Source: Gammaproteobacteria bacterium
GTDB lineage: Bacteria; Pseudomonadota; Gammaproteobacteria; Xanthomonadales; SZUA-36
Assembly: GCA_021772935.1 (NCBI GenBank)
Contig: JAJFLA010000029.1
Span: 1 to 59,082, forward strand
DNA length: 59,082 nucleotides
Direction: 5' to 3'
The notes beneath the pieces were generated by a model. The model saw only the letters and a list, made by a program, of their open reading frames with translations. It was not told where the DNA came from and did no database searches. The number at the start of each line of letters is the position of its first letter. Within the stretch, counting starts at the first letter, position 1. Positions 45,782 through 53,198 of this stretch are shown here, one piece after another. Made by a program: the position numbers and the translations under genes.

Positions 45782-46570
45782 ATGCGAATTATCAGTGTTA
45801 ATACCAATGGCATCCGGGCAGCGGCCCGCAAAGGCTTTTTTGAATGGATGCAAAAGCAACAACCGGATGTTGTCTGTATCCAGGAAACCAAGGCCCAGGA
45901 GCACCAGCTGGACGACCCGGTGTTTTCACCGCCCGGCTACAACCGTTATTTTCATGATGCACAAAAAAAAGGCTACAGCGGTGTTGCGATCTACGCCCGC
46001 CACCAACCCGATGAAGTGCATTTTGGCATTGGTTGGGATGTGATGGATAACGAAGGCCGTTGGATAAAAGCTGATTTTGGCAATTTGAGTGTCATCTCCT
46101 TGTACCTGCCGTCGGGTTCCTCGAAGGAGGAGCGACAACAGATCAAGTACCAGACCATGGATTATTTGCAGCCCTTGCTCAAGGCAATGGTGAAAGAAGG
46201 CCGCGAATATATTATCTGCGGTGATTGGAATATCGCGCACAAGAAAATTGATATTAAAAACTGGCGTGGCAACCAGAAAAACTCCGGGTTTTTACCAGAA
46301 GAGCGTGCCTGGATGGATGAATTATTCGGGCCGGTCGGTATGGTCGATGCTTTTCGAGGGGTGGAGCAAGGCGAACACCAGTACACCTGGTGGTCAAACC
46401 GTGGTCAGGCCTGGGCTAACAATACCGGTTGGCGGATTGATTACCATGTGGCCACGCCTGTTGTGGCAGCATTGGCACAGGCGGTGGAGATTTATAAAGA
46501 CGAGCGCTTTTCCGATCATGCCCCCCTGACCATCGACTACGACTACGAAATTCAGAAAAGTAGCAGATGA
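45782..46570 (+). CDS. xthA: Exodeoxyribonuclease III (Crc-related, catalytic residues intact)
   Basis: 262 aa endonuclease/exonuclease/phosphatase-fold enzyme. Catalytic residues are all seen: E35 in CIQETKA, the GDWNIAH Asp and Asn, RIDYHV, and the Asp-His pair in FSDHAPL. It therefore should be an active AP endonuclease/exonuclease. Its closest visible pattern is Pseudomonas Crc (MRIISVNxNGIxAAA start, MDVKNWR-like KIDIKNWRGNQ, the PERAWxDExFG block), and it lies next to pyrE as crc does, but Crc has lost these residues. Start ATG 45782; the frame is open 26 codons upstream. It overlaps ampG by four bases. Confidence 0.9.
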   Translation: MRIISVNTNGIRAAARKGFFEWMQKQQPDVVCIQETKAQEHQLDDPVFSPPGYNRYFHDAQKKGYSGVAIYARHQPDEVHFGIGWDVMDNEGRWIKADFGNLSVISLYLPSGSSKEERQQIKYQTMDYLQPLLKAMVKEGREYIICGDWNIAHKKIDIKNWRGNQKNSGFLPEERAWMDELFGPVGMVDAFRGVEQGEHQYTWWSNRGQAWANNTGWRIDYHVATPVVAALAQAVEIYKDERFSDHAPLTIDYDYEIQKSSR

Positions 46571-47811
46571 ATTCCGCTCCAAGGCGTTGGCAGGAGATAC
46601 TTCTTAACCGCAAGATGGTGACCTGCATCTTTCTGGGTTTTACCTCGGGACTGCCACTCTATGTTTTGATTCAACTGGTACCTGCATGGTTGCGCAGCCA
46701 CGATGTGGACCTGGCCACCATTGGTCTGTTTGCGCTGGTTTCGCTGCCATATACCTGGAAGTTCGTGTGGTCGCCGTTAATGGACCGGTACAGGTTGCCG
46801 TTTCTTGGTAGGCGACGTGGCTGGGCGCTAATTACGCAGCTTGGTTTATTTGTCTCGATTGCAGCGCTTGGTCAGTTTGACCCTTCAGTATCGCTTCAGG
46901 CGATTGTGGTGACGGTATTCATCATCTCTCTTTTTGGTGCAAGCCAGGATATAGTGATCGATGCTTACCGGCGTGAGTTGCTGGCAGATGACGAACTTGG
47001 CACCGGCACATCTTTCTTTGTCAATGCATATCGTTTGTCTTCGCTGGTGCCTGGATCGCTGGCACTGATTCTATCTGATCTCCTGCCATGGGCCGTTGTC
47101 TATTGGGTCACTGCCGGATTTATGAGCGTTGGTATTATTACTACCTTGATCATCAAAGAAGTCAGTGATGATGCGCTGGCACCGGCGACATTAAGAGAGG
47201 CGGTCATTGATCCTTTTGTGGAGTTTTTTGCTCGTGACGGTATCAAGGCCGGGCTGGCCATTCTTGCCTTTATGTTCCTTTACAAACTCGGTGACAACAT
47301 GGCGACAGCGTTGGCGACACCGTTCTATCTTGATATGGGTTTTAGCCGCACCGAAATTGGCTCGATTGCCAAGGTTGCCGCCCTTTGGTCATCCATAGTC
47401 GGTGGTATCCTCGGTGGTGTGGTCATGTTGAAACTGAGTATCAATCGTGCACTATGGTTATTCGGTTTTGTGCAGATGTTTACCATTTTGGGCTATGTCT
47501 GGTTGAGTACGGTTGGCCATCACCCGCTAGGTTTGTTTGTCGTGGTCAGTGGTGAATACCTGGGTGTGGGGCTGGGTGCAATCGCACTGACGGCTTACAT
47601 GGCGCGGGAGACCAGCACGGCCTTTACGGCCACCCAGTTTGCATTATTCAGCAGCTTCATCGCAATACCGAGAACGGTTGCCAATGCATCAACCGGCTTC
47701 ATTATCGAATCGATAGGTTATACACAGTTTTTCATCGTCTGCACCTTGGTAGCCATTCCGGGTATGCTGTTGCTGTTTAAGGTGGCGCCGTGGAATACCA
47801 ACAAGACATGA
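46567..47811 (+). CDS. ampG: AmpG-type muropeptide permease (MFS)
   Basis: 414 aa, twelve membrane segments. AmpG imports GlcNAc-anhydroMurNAc-peptides released by lytic transglycosylases. Family blocks are FLGFTSGLPLYVLIQLVPAWLR, LPYTWKFVWSPLMDRYRLPFLGRRRGW, GASQDIVIDAYRRELL and the TSTAFTATQFALFSS region. The E. coli protein is longer (491) by extra C-terminal helices; the 414-residue form is common elsewhere. It is co-transcribed with the exonuclease and converges on anmK, another recycling gene. Confidence 0.92.
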   Translation: MNSAPRRWQEILLNRKMVTCIFLGFTSGLPLYVLIQLVPAWLRSHDVDLATIGLFALVSLPYTWKFVWSPLMDRYRLPFLGRRRGWALITQLGLFVSIAALGQFDPSVSLQAIVVTVFIISLFGASQDIVIDAYRRELLADDELGTGTSFFVNAYRLSSLVPGSLALILSDLLPWAVVYWVTAGFMSVGIITTLIIKEVSDDALAPATLREAVIDPFVEFFARDGIKAGLAILAFMFLYKLGDNMATALATPFYLDMGFSRTEIGSIAKVAALWSSIVGGILGGVVMLKLSINRALWLFGFVQMFTILGYVWLSTVGHHPLGLFVVVSGEYLGVGLGAIALTAYMARETSTAFTATQFALFSSFIAIPRTVANASTGFIIESIGYTQFFIVCTLVAIPGMLLLFKVAPWNTNKT

Positions 47812-47860
47812 TTTATGCCACTGAAGACACAATTGACGGAATCAGGACACAACACACCGC

Positions 47861-48964
47861 TCACGGCTGATGGATAACACCGAGTAAAACCGGCTTAGAT
47901 GCACCGGTTATTGGTGGTGTGTTCTGCACTGACTCGTTCAGTCTTTCACGTGCCAGCCACGCAAATAACGAGCCTTCCACCCAGTCGGGATCAGCCCCAT
48001 ATCGGGATGTGGACTCTACCACCACATCCGGTAATGCGGCTGCCAGCCTGCGCATCAGAAAGGTATTGTGTACACCGCCACCGCATACCAACAGACGTTT
48101 GGGCAAACCAGCTTCGGTGAGACTGATGGATATGCTTTGTGCGCTTAATTCAAGCAAAGTGGTCTGAACATCCACTTCTGCTCGCGCTGTATCGGCCAGC
48201 ATGTTTTCCAGCCAGGTGATATTAAAGTGTTCAAGCCCGGTGCTCTTGGGTGACGACCGTTTAAAGTAGGGGTCTGCCAGCATGCGCTGCAGCAGGTCAG
48301 GGTCCACCTGGCCTTTTGCAGCCCAATGTCCATGGTCGTCATAATCTTTTTGCAGGTGACGTTGGGTCCAGGCATCCAACAGGCAATTACCGGGGCCGCA
48401 GTCAAAGCCTGAGACACCGCCATTGGCAGGTAAAATCGTAAGGTTGGCGATCCCACCGAGGTTGAGAATTGCACGGTCTTCTTTTTCGCTGTGAAATAGA
48501 CGTTGATGAAATAGTGGTGCTAACGGTGCGCCCTGACCACCGGCTCTGAGGTCTGCACTTCGAAAATCAGTTACCACTGTTGTACTGGTGTTGCGGGCGA
48601 TTAAAGTGCCTTTTCCCAGCTGGATAGTGACTGGCCTGTCACCCTGAGGTTGGTGCCAGACATTTTGACCGTGTGAGCCAATGGCCCGTATGTCGCCCAT
48701 CTCCATGCCGGCTTCATGTACCAGATTTTGTGCGATGCGTGCGAACAAACGCCCAAGGTTTTCGTCCAACAGCTTGGCCAGCTGCTCGCTAGGCGGGGCA
48801 CCGGTGGCAAGCAGTTGATCAAGCGTCAGCTTGATAGCGGCTGGGTAGGGTATACACGAGGCGTGCAAAATATCCATTGAGCCGTGACTGAAATTTACCA
48901 GCACGGCATCCACGCCATCCCGGCTGGTACCGGATAACATTCCGATGATCAGCTCTTCGTTCAT
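47861..48964 (-). CDS. anmK: Anhydro-N-acetylmuramic acid kinase
   Basis: Phosphorylates and opens anhydroMurNAc to MurNAc-6-phosphate in murein recycling. 367 aa (E. coli 369). Features visible: GMLSGTSRDGVDAVLVNF (ATP phosphate loop), IGSHGQNVWHQP, the catalytic GFDCGPGNCLLDAW and the LLVCGGGVHNTFLMRRL end. It overlaps the M23 peptidase gene by four bases, the usual anmK-mepM pairing of gammaproteobacteria. Confidence 0.95.
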   Translation of the reverse strand: MNEELIIGMLSGTSRDGVDAVLVNFSHGSMDILHASCIPYPAAIKLTLDQLLATGAPPSEQLAKLLDENLGRLFARIAQNLVHEAGMEMGDIRAIGSHGQNVWHQPQGDRPVTIQLGKGTLIARNTSTTVVTDFRSADLRAGGQGAPLAPLFHQRLFHSEKEDRAILNLGGIANLTILPANGGVSGFDCGPGNCLLDAWTQRHLQKDYDDHGHWAAKGQVDPDLLQRMLADPYFKRSSPKSTGLEHFNITWLENMLADTARAEVDVQTTLLELSAQSISISLTEAGLPKRLLVCGGGVHNTFLMRRLAAALPDVVVESTSRYGADPDWVEGSLFAWLARERLNESVQNTPPITGASKPVLLGVIHQP

Positions 48965-50331
48965 GGGCTACTGGTTGCGTACATCGAAGCTGATTCCAGC
49001 CGGTTCAGTCGTGATAGCAGCGGGCTGGTCTTCTTCCGGAACTCAGCTATCTGTGTTTCAGCCAATGGGTTGGCCGGGGGTAGTGCGATGGTGCGCGGAT
49101 TGCGGTGAACGCCGTTGAGTAAAAATTCATAGTGTAGATGCGGGGCCTGCGCCAGACCGGTGGAGCCTACATAACCGATGACCTGTCCCTGTTTGACCCG
49201 CTGGCCTTTTTTGACCGTACGGTTGGTGAAGTGCAGGTATTTGGTAACAATGCTGTTGGCGTGTTGAATAAACACGTGGTGGCCATTGTATTTGCTATAG
49301 GCCGAGCGAATAACCTTGCCATCACCTGCAGTAAACACTGGCGTGCCTTTGGGTGCCCTGTAGTCAATACCGTTGTGGGCTTTGACCCGTTTCAGTATCG
49401 GGTGATAGCGCTTTGGGTTGAAGTTGGAACTGATATAAGAGAAATTCAGTGGAGCGCGCAGGAAAGCTTTGCGCATATTGTTCCCATCAGGTGCAAAATA
49501 TTGGGCATGGCCATCGACATCAAATCGTATGGCCTGGAATTTTTCACCCTGGTTGATGAAGGTTGCACCGATGATTTCGCCATCACGCAAAAAGCTACCA
49601 TCCCGGTAAATTTTTTCATACACAAGGTAAAACCGGTCACCCTCACGAATGTCGAGAACAAAATCGATGTCCCAGCCAAACAGATTTGCCAGTTTCATCA
49701 CCATGCCATCATTGAGACCAGCTTTTTTACCCGCCAGAAACAACGATGATGTGATGGTACCGCTGGTTTCAGTGGTTTCCGTGATCATGTCGCGGGTTTT
49801 GGTGCTCGCAAAGGCTTGTTGCCCGTCGTGTTTGATGATCAGGTAACGGTCCTCATCGATGGCGTAGCGCATGCGTTTGAGTGATTTGTCTTCGTGACGT
49901 TGGAATTCGAACAGCTCACCGGGGCGTATTTTCTTTAGCTGTTGAGTCTCTTTGTTTAGCGCTAACACTTCGTGCAGTGTTTTTGCACTGAAACCCTGTT
50001 GACGAAAGATACCGTCCAGCGACTGTCCGGCGTCAACGATGACATCCTCCCATTGCTCAATTGGGTGGGCAGTCGTGATGGCAGATTCATCGCCAAAGCT
50101 TGCGGGAATGGTGTTTCCGGGTGGAATCTGAAAATCGAGTCGCTCGGGCAGGTTCAGATTGACTATTTTGTTGGCAACAGTTTTATCATCAGTACGGCTT
50201 TCAAAAGCACCCAAAGCGATACCAAAGATAATGAGCGTCAGGGCAAACACGAATAGTTTGGTTCGGTTCAGCTTGAAGTGAAACCGCTGTGATGTCTTGG
50301 TCAGGTTTGAAAAGAAATTCATATTTTGCAT
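48961..50331 (-). CDS. mepM: M23 family murein endopeptidase (MepM-like)
   Basis: 456 aa. One membrane segment (KLFVFALTLIIFGIALGAF), an OapA/LysM-like region (VIVDAGQSLDGIFRQQGFS), and a C-terminal LytM domain with zinc ligands in HNGIDYRAPKG (H and D) and HLHYEF. It cleaves D,D-crosslinks during wall growth. In related genomes tyrS follows on the far side; here the cassette array begins 200 bases from its start, so the array occupies that place. ATG 50331 or 50322 may be the start. Confidence 0.92.
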   Translation of the reverse strand: MQNMNFFSNLTKTSQRFHFKLNRTKLFVFALTLIIFGIALGAFESRTDDKTVANKIVNLNLPERLDFQIPPGNTIPASFGDESAITTAHPIEQWEDVIVDAGQSLDGIFRQQGFSAKTLHEVLALNKETQQLKKIRPGELFEFQRHEDKSLKRMRYAIDEDRYLIIKHDGQQAFASTKTRDMITETTETSGTITSSLFLAGKKAGLNDGMVMKLANLFGWDIDFVLDIREGDRFYLVYEKIYRDGSFLRDGEIIGATFINQGEKFQAIRFDVDGHAQYFAPDGNNMRKAFLRAPLNFSYISSNFNPKRYHPILKRVKAHNGIDYRAPKGTPVFTAGDGKVIRSAYSKYNGHHVFIQHANSIVTKYLHFTNRTVKKGQRVKQGQVIGYVGSTGLAQAPHLHYEFLLNGVHRNPRTIALPPANPLAETQIAEFRKKTSPLLSRLNRLESASMYATSSP

Positions 50332-50534
50332 GCTGCATATTGACCATCAGAGAAGTTGTGCGTTCAGGCAACGCTAAAAATACCACACGATACCAAATTT
50401 GGCTGTGGCTGACATCACGGTGACCAACATGGTTTGGCCTAAAACAACAGGAGAATTTTGTTAATAAGCTGGCATTAATTGCTGTGTATTTCCAGTTGTT
50501 CGATGTTTGCTTGGTGAGTGTCGTGACTCTATGC
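50332..50534. other. Left boundary between mepM and the cassette array
   Basis: 203 bases with no gene. It must carry the mepM promoter, although I see no clear hexamer pair. It is the chromosomal sequence beyond the oldest attC. No duplicated ends or second recombination core were found here. Confidence 0.4.
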
Positions 50535-50592
50535 ATAACGGTTTAGTTAACCGGCGCCAACATCGCTGGCGTCCGTGTTAATTACTTGTATG
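50535..50592 (-). repeat. attC-1 (subfamily B, degenerate R'')
   Basis: ATAACGG at one end and CTTGTATG at the other with the hairpin GGCGCCA-ACATCGC-TGGCGTCC between. It matches attC-9 and attC-12 closely, but the R'' core reads TTGTATG instead of TTGTTATG, which may stop recombination. It is the last site of the array. Confidence 0.85.
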
Positions 50593-50604
50593 GTTGTTGA
50601 TTCA

Positions 50605-50940
50605 TCACACATTATCTCCTGCAATACTTCTATCAATTTGCAAGAATTCTATTGGTGCTCCATTATCTTCGATGAACGCAACAACTACTCCAGGACTTGG
50701 GCTATTCGGCTCAATTATGACATTCTTGCCTTTTAGCACCTTTTCCAAATCATCCACTTCGAATGCTATATGAGGAATTGTTTTCACCAGGTCCGGATAA
50801 GGAGCATCATCTTCGAAACGATTCCATTCAACACCATATGGACTTCTACCGAAACCACTCACGTACATTTTTAAATCTTTGAGGTGTTCTTCATCTCTAA
50901 GTTTATTCTTAGTTGGGATACCCAAATGATGAAACTTCAT
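50605..50940 (-). CDS. Cassette 1: VOC (glyoxalase/bleomycin-resistance fold) protein
   Basis: 111 aa. The N-terminal MKFHHLGIPT and the C-terminal strand APIEFLQID are the paired beta-alpha-beta-beta-beta ends of a vicinal-oxygen-chelate domain; IPHIAFEVDDLEKVL is the second module start. Candidate metal ligands are H5 and the glutamate near the end. Members include dioxygenases, epimerases and antibiotic-binding proteins, and the reaction here cannot be told. ATG 50940 has AGGAG nine bases before it. The stop is 12 bases before attC-1. The neighbouring cassette also encodes a VOC protein, but the two are not close copies. Confidence 0.82.
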   Translation of the reverse strand: MKFHHLGIPTKNKLRDEEHLKDLKMYVSGFGRSPYGVEWNRFEDDAPYPDLVKTIPHIAFEVDDLEKVLKGKNVIIEPNSPSPGVVVAFIEDNGAPIEFLQIDRSIAGDNV

Positions 50941-50977
50941 TGCCGTCAACTCCTAAATTCAAATGCTGACCCGGCAC

Positions 50978-51035
50978 ATAACGCCTAGCCTAAACCACCG
51001 AGCGGTAGCGAGGTCGATTTGAGGCACTGGTTAGG
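50978..51035 (-). repeat. attC-2 (unique type)
   Basis: TAACGCCTAGCCTAAAC at one end and GATTTGAGGCACTGGTTAGG at the other are imperfect inverses, around AGCGGTAGC. The R'' core is CCTAAC, as in class 1 cassettes. The stop codon of the next gene is the TAA inside it. Confidence 0.85.
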
Positions 51036-51432
51036 AGCCGGGCCAGATAAATTCAATGCGAATTCCTCCCGGCTCATTAAAAATCATGTGTTTTCGTGGG
51101 CCTATACCAACGAGCTCTGGCATAAATTCAATTTTGACACCTGGATACGCTTTTACTTTTTCCGCTATTTCGTTAAGTTCCTCTTCTGAACTCACTTCAA
51201 GTGCAAAATGGTGAAGGCCTATATTTTGCCTGAACTGAAATTCGTTAACTGGAAGGTTATGGTCTACTTCCCAAAGCGTTAGGCGTATGCAACCGTCTCC
51301 TACAGCAGAACGAGGGTAGCTTTCGTCTCTTCCTGATTCCTCCCAACCTAAGCAGTCGACAAAAAATGAAACTGCCCGGTCAAGATTTTTGACTGAAAGC
51401 CCGAGGTGATTTATTCCTTGGGTTTTGTACAT
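51031..51432 (-). CDS. Cassette 2: VOC-family protein
   Basis: 133 aa, a full VOC domain: GINHLGLSVKNLDRAVSFF at the start, GLHHFALEVSSEEELNEIAE for the second module, and the closing FNEPGGIRIEFIWPG. Metal-ligand candidates are H9 (INHLG), H of GLHHF and E of RIEFI, the classic glyoxalase-I-like H/H/E set. The closest general type is glyoxalase or fosfomycin-resistance-like protein; the substrate is unknown. GGGAG lies five bases before the ATG. Its stop TAA is the one inside the R'' box of attC-2. Confidence 0.85.
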   Translation of the reverse strand: MYKTQGINHLGLSVKNLDRAVSFFVDCLGWEESGRDESYPRSAVGDGCIRLTLWEVDHNLPVNEFQFRQNIGLHHFALEVSSEEELNEIAEKVKAYPGVKIEFMPELVGIGPRKHMIFNEPGGIRIEFIWPGS

Positions 51433-51441
51433 TTTATCTCC

Positions 51442-51525
51442 CTAACGCCTTGCTAACGGGAGTAAAAATGCGCAGCATTTTTGCATCCCAGAGAGCGAAG
51501 CGAACGAGTTGAGCAACTTGTTATG
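51442..51525 (-). repeat. attC-3 (unique type)
   Basis: CTAACGCCTTGCTAACGGG and CGAGTTGAGCAACTTGTTATG are imperfect inverses. The middle has the hairpin AAAAATGC-GCA-GCATTTTT. 84 bp. Confidence 0.88.
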
Positions 51526-51536
51526 GGTCGTTTTAT

Positions 51537-51680
51537 TCACGTAGATTCGTCTACCGGGGATTTTTTGGTTTGAGTTTTTGCATTGCTCTGATCTATTTTT
51601 TTCAGAAGCTTTTCTTTCTTCTTTTTCTTTTTCGCGTTTTCCTTCTGTTGTTTTTCAAATGTGTAGTTAGTTTTTGCCAT
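51537..51680 (-). CDS. Cassette 3: 47-aa lysine-rich small protein
   Basis: MAKTNYTFEKQQKENAKKKK at the start, then more Lys and a KSPVDEST ending. About a third of residues are lysine and the middle is predicted to be one long basic helix. Small proteins beginning M-A-K/S-x-N-Y-x-F-x-K-R/Q-Q-K-E are, as I recall them, common in environmental gammaproteobacteria and of unknown role; nucleic-acid or ribosome binding would be a guess. It ends 11 bases before attC-3. It is below usual gene-finder length limits. Confidence 0.6.
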   Translation of the reverse strand: MAKTNYTFEKQQKENAKKKKKKEKLLKKIDQSNAKTQTKKSPVDEST

Positions 51681-51789
51681 TAAAATTCTCTTATCTAAAT
51701 TTACGTGTTAATTAAAGAGGAATTATTTTTTCACAATAGAACCTTTCTTATTTTGGTTTACTTCGAATATAGATACATGATTAATACAC

Positions 51790-51849
51790 ATAACGATTTA
51801 GTAAAGCGGCGCCGCTTTGCTTTGCCTCAAGCTCGCACCATAGTTGCAC
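51790..51849 (-). repeat. attC-4 (degenerate)
   Basis: The R' side ATAACGATTTAGTAAAGCGGC is canonical and pairs over AAAGCGGC-GCCGCTTT. The R'' side is weak: GTTGCAC at 51843-51849 is the best candidate. It may be a damaged site. Confidence 0.55.
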
Positions 51850-51903
51850 GGCAGTAGAACCAACTCGAAGATCACGAATTATCATGCGACTCCCCAAAGA
51901 ATC
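51850..51903 (-). other. Cassette 4: mini-cassette without a recognisable gene
   Basis: Only about 54 bases lie between attC-4 and attC-5. On the minus strand the recombination-core ATG opens MILWGVA and a stop, which overlaps by ATGA a second frame beginning MIIRDLRVG that runs through attC-4 for 34 codons into cassette 3. It may be a deletion remnant of a larger cassette. Confidence 0.4.
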
Positions 51904-51971
51904 ATAACGATCAGCTAAGGGGTCCCCTGGTCGCTCAGCGTCCCGTGAGGCACCTTGAGCGGCAAGTTATG
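51904..51971 (-). repeat. attC-5 (unique type)
   Basis: ATAACGATCAGCTAAGG and CCTTGAGCGGCAAGTTATG are imperfect inverses around a GC-rich middle. 68 bp. The thioredoxin-like gene reads through it to a TAG at 51915. Confidence 0.87.
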
Positions 51972-52382
51972 TAACCAACTTTCGATTTTAGTTTGACCCA
52001 AGTTACCTTTGCCTACGTTCGTATAGTGCCAAGAGTAGCCCATAAGCCTGTCCAATTCATTTGCGTCAGCATCCAGGGCCAGGAGCGTAGGCGCAAACTT
52101 AACTTTGTACCGATCCTCAACAGTTGTACGTTTCAGTTCCATTTCAATTTTAGAAGTAACAAACATTTCTTCAATTTGTGCCGATATTTGTGGGTTTTCA
52201 AGATCTTTTTCGAGTACTCGACAAGGTTGGCAGTGCTCCATGGAAAAGTACACAAGAATTTGTTTGTTTTGCGCCCTGGCAGATTTTTTGAGCGTGTCTA
52301 TCTCGACATGTTGCCAATTACTATTATCCATACATGCGGCTAGTATCAAAACCAATGGCAAGATGGTGGCACTTTTAAACAT
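51915..52382 (-). CDS. Cassette 5: thioredoxin-like lipoprotein
   Basis: 155 aa. MFKSATILPLVLILAACMD is a signal peptide with lipobox LAAC, so a periplasmic lipoprotein. LVYFSMEHCQPCRVLEKDLE carries a CQPC redox pair on a thioredoxin strand-helix, and VKFAPTLLALDADANELDRLMGY includes the cis-Pro-like turn (APT). It probably reduces or isomerises disulfides or monitors redox. The start ATG is the recombination-core ATG of attC-6 itself, with no leader of its own. The last 18 residues (from HNLPLK) are encoded by attC-5. The frame upstream through attC-6 is also open but is not lipoprotein-like. Confidence 0.82.
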   Translation of the reverse strand: MFKSATILPLVLILAACMDNSNWQHVEIDTLKKSARAQNKQILVYFSMEHCQPCRVLEKDLENPQISAQIEEMFVTSKIEMELKRTTVEDRYKVKFAPTLLALDADANELDRLMGYSWHYTNVGKGNLGQTKIESWLHNLPLKVPHGTLSDQGTP

Positions 52383-52469
52383 AACGTCTGAATTAACCGG
52401 CGTGCGTGCCGACGTTTCCGCGGAAACACGCCGCCGCACTTTCACGCGTCCGGTTGAATGATTTGTTAG
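52381..52469 (-). repeat. attC-6 (subfamily A)
   Basis: ATAACGTCTGAATTAACCGG and CCGGTTGAATGATTTGTTAG flank a GC-rich foldback with TTTCCGCGGAAA. 89 bp. Very similar to attC-10 and attC-14. Confidence 0.92.
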
Positions 52470-52783
52470 TTCTCACGTCCACCGCCCCTCTTCAGCTTGC
52501 TTGCGCGAAGTCGTTGTTTACTCCGCATTACATGCAGAATGTAGACACAATCATCATCATGGCGATAAAAAACCCGACACGGCGGTTCGACAATTTGACG
52601 ATAGTCCCAACCTTCAAGCTCAACTGGTTTTGAACCGCTTTCAGGGTGATCTGTTAGTTGCTCAGCATGTTTGAAAATTCTGCGCACCAACTTCTGTGCT
52701 GCAACTGGATTCTCTAAGGCAATAAAATCTGCTATTGCGTCAAGATCAGAGAGCGCCGGTTCGGTCCAAATTATTCCAACCAT
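52466..52783 (-). CDS. parE: Cassette 6: RelE/ParE-type toxin
   Basis: 105 aa. The ParE fold is visible: IIWTEPALSDLDAIADFIA at the start, FKHAEQLTDHPESG, and the C-terminal strands YRQIVEPPCRVFYRHDDDCVYILHVMRSKQRLR. Such toxins poison gyrase or, in RelE relatives, cut mRNA; which one applies cannot be told. It follows the antitoxin with a 13-base overlap. Its stop TAA is inside the R'' box of attC-6. Confidence 0.9.
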   Translation of the reverse strand: MVGIIWTEPALSDLDAIADFIALENPVAAQKLVRRIFKHAEQLTDHPESGSKPVELEGWDYRQIVEPPCRVFYRHDDDCVYILHVMRSKQRLRASKLKRGGGREN

Positions 52784-53028
52784 CGAGACATTCTGGATTT
52801 TGCGTCTTCGTGAGAAAGGGTCCGACCATCTTCAATCGCACGTTCCCCACGGGCAATGCCTTCGAGAAGCTTTAATCTCCTTTTTAAGCCTTCGAAGCTA
52901 TCTACATCAACCAGGTAAGCAGAGGGAAGACCGTGTTGAGTAATCAGAATTGGCTCTTTGTCACGAGATAGTTCAGAAAGTAATTCCGTTGCTTTTCGTT
53001 TTAGCGTAGTTACTAGTTCAGTTCTCAT
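52771..53028 (-). CDS. Cassette 6: Phd/YefM-type antitoxin
   Basis: 85 aa. LKRKATELLSELSRDKEPIL followed by ITQHGLPSAYLVDVDSFEGL is the Phd/YefM DNA-binding and dimerisation domain; the C-terminal helix (GRTLSHEDAKSRMSRWLE) should wrap and inhibit the toxin. It would also repress its own promoter. The promoter -10 ends six bases before the ATG, so the mRNA may have no leader. Toxin-antitoxin pairs are frequent cargo of sedentary integrons, where they are thought to stabilise arrays. Confidence 0.9.
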   Translation of the reverse strand: MRTELVTTLKRKATELLSELSRDKEPILITQHGLPSAYLVDVDSFEGLKRRLKLLEGIARGERAIEDGRTLSHEDAKSRMSRWLE

Positions 53029-53034
53029 GATGTG

Positions 53035-53063
53035 ATACTAAAGTAGCACATTGATTGATGCAA
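53035..53063 (-). promoter_or_regulatory. Promoter of the toxin-antitoxin cassette
   Basis: On the minus strand TTGCAT (53063-53058) and TAGTAT (53040-53035) are 17 bases apart. The start point would fall at or next to the antitoxin ATG (53028), predicting a leaderless transcript. An internal promoter fits the rule that TA cassettes do not depend on Pc. Confidence 0.6.
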
Positions 53064-53075
53064 GCACGAGTGAAG

Positions 53076-53167
53076 CTAACGGTTTAGTTAAGCGGCCCAG
53101 AAAGGCGCAGCCTTTTTGGGTCCGGTGGAGGCGCGTAGCGCCGTAACGTACTTGAACGCTTTGTATG
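53076..53167 (-). repeat. attC-7 (subfamily C, degenerate R'')
   Basis: CTAACGGTTTAGTTAAGCGGC at one end and GTACTTGAACGCTTTGTATG at the other. The R'' core lacks one T of GTTATG, as in attC-1. 92 bp. Confidence 0.88.
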
Positions 53168-53198
53168 TATATTTGCACTCGCTGTAATTGGCAAGCAC

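Noticed and set aside
50201-50536. 111-codon frame upstream of mepM on the minus strand
   Set aside because: It overlaps the start of mepM in another frame and the boundary of the array, and looks like chance.
52382-52445. Upstream N-terminal extension of the thioredoxin-like gene through attC-6
   Set aside because: The extension is attC sequence in another frame and would bury the signal peptide and lipobox; the core ATG at 52382 gives a proper lipoprotein.
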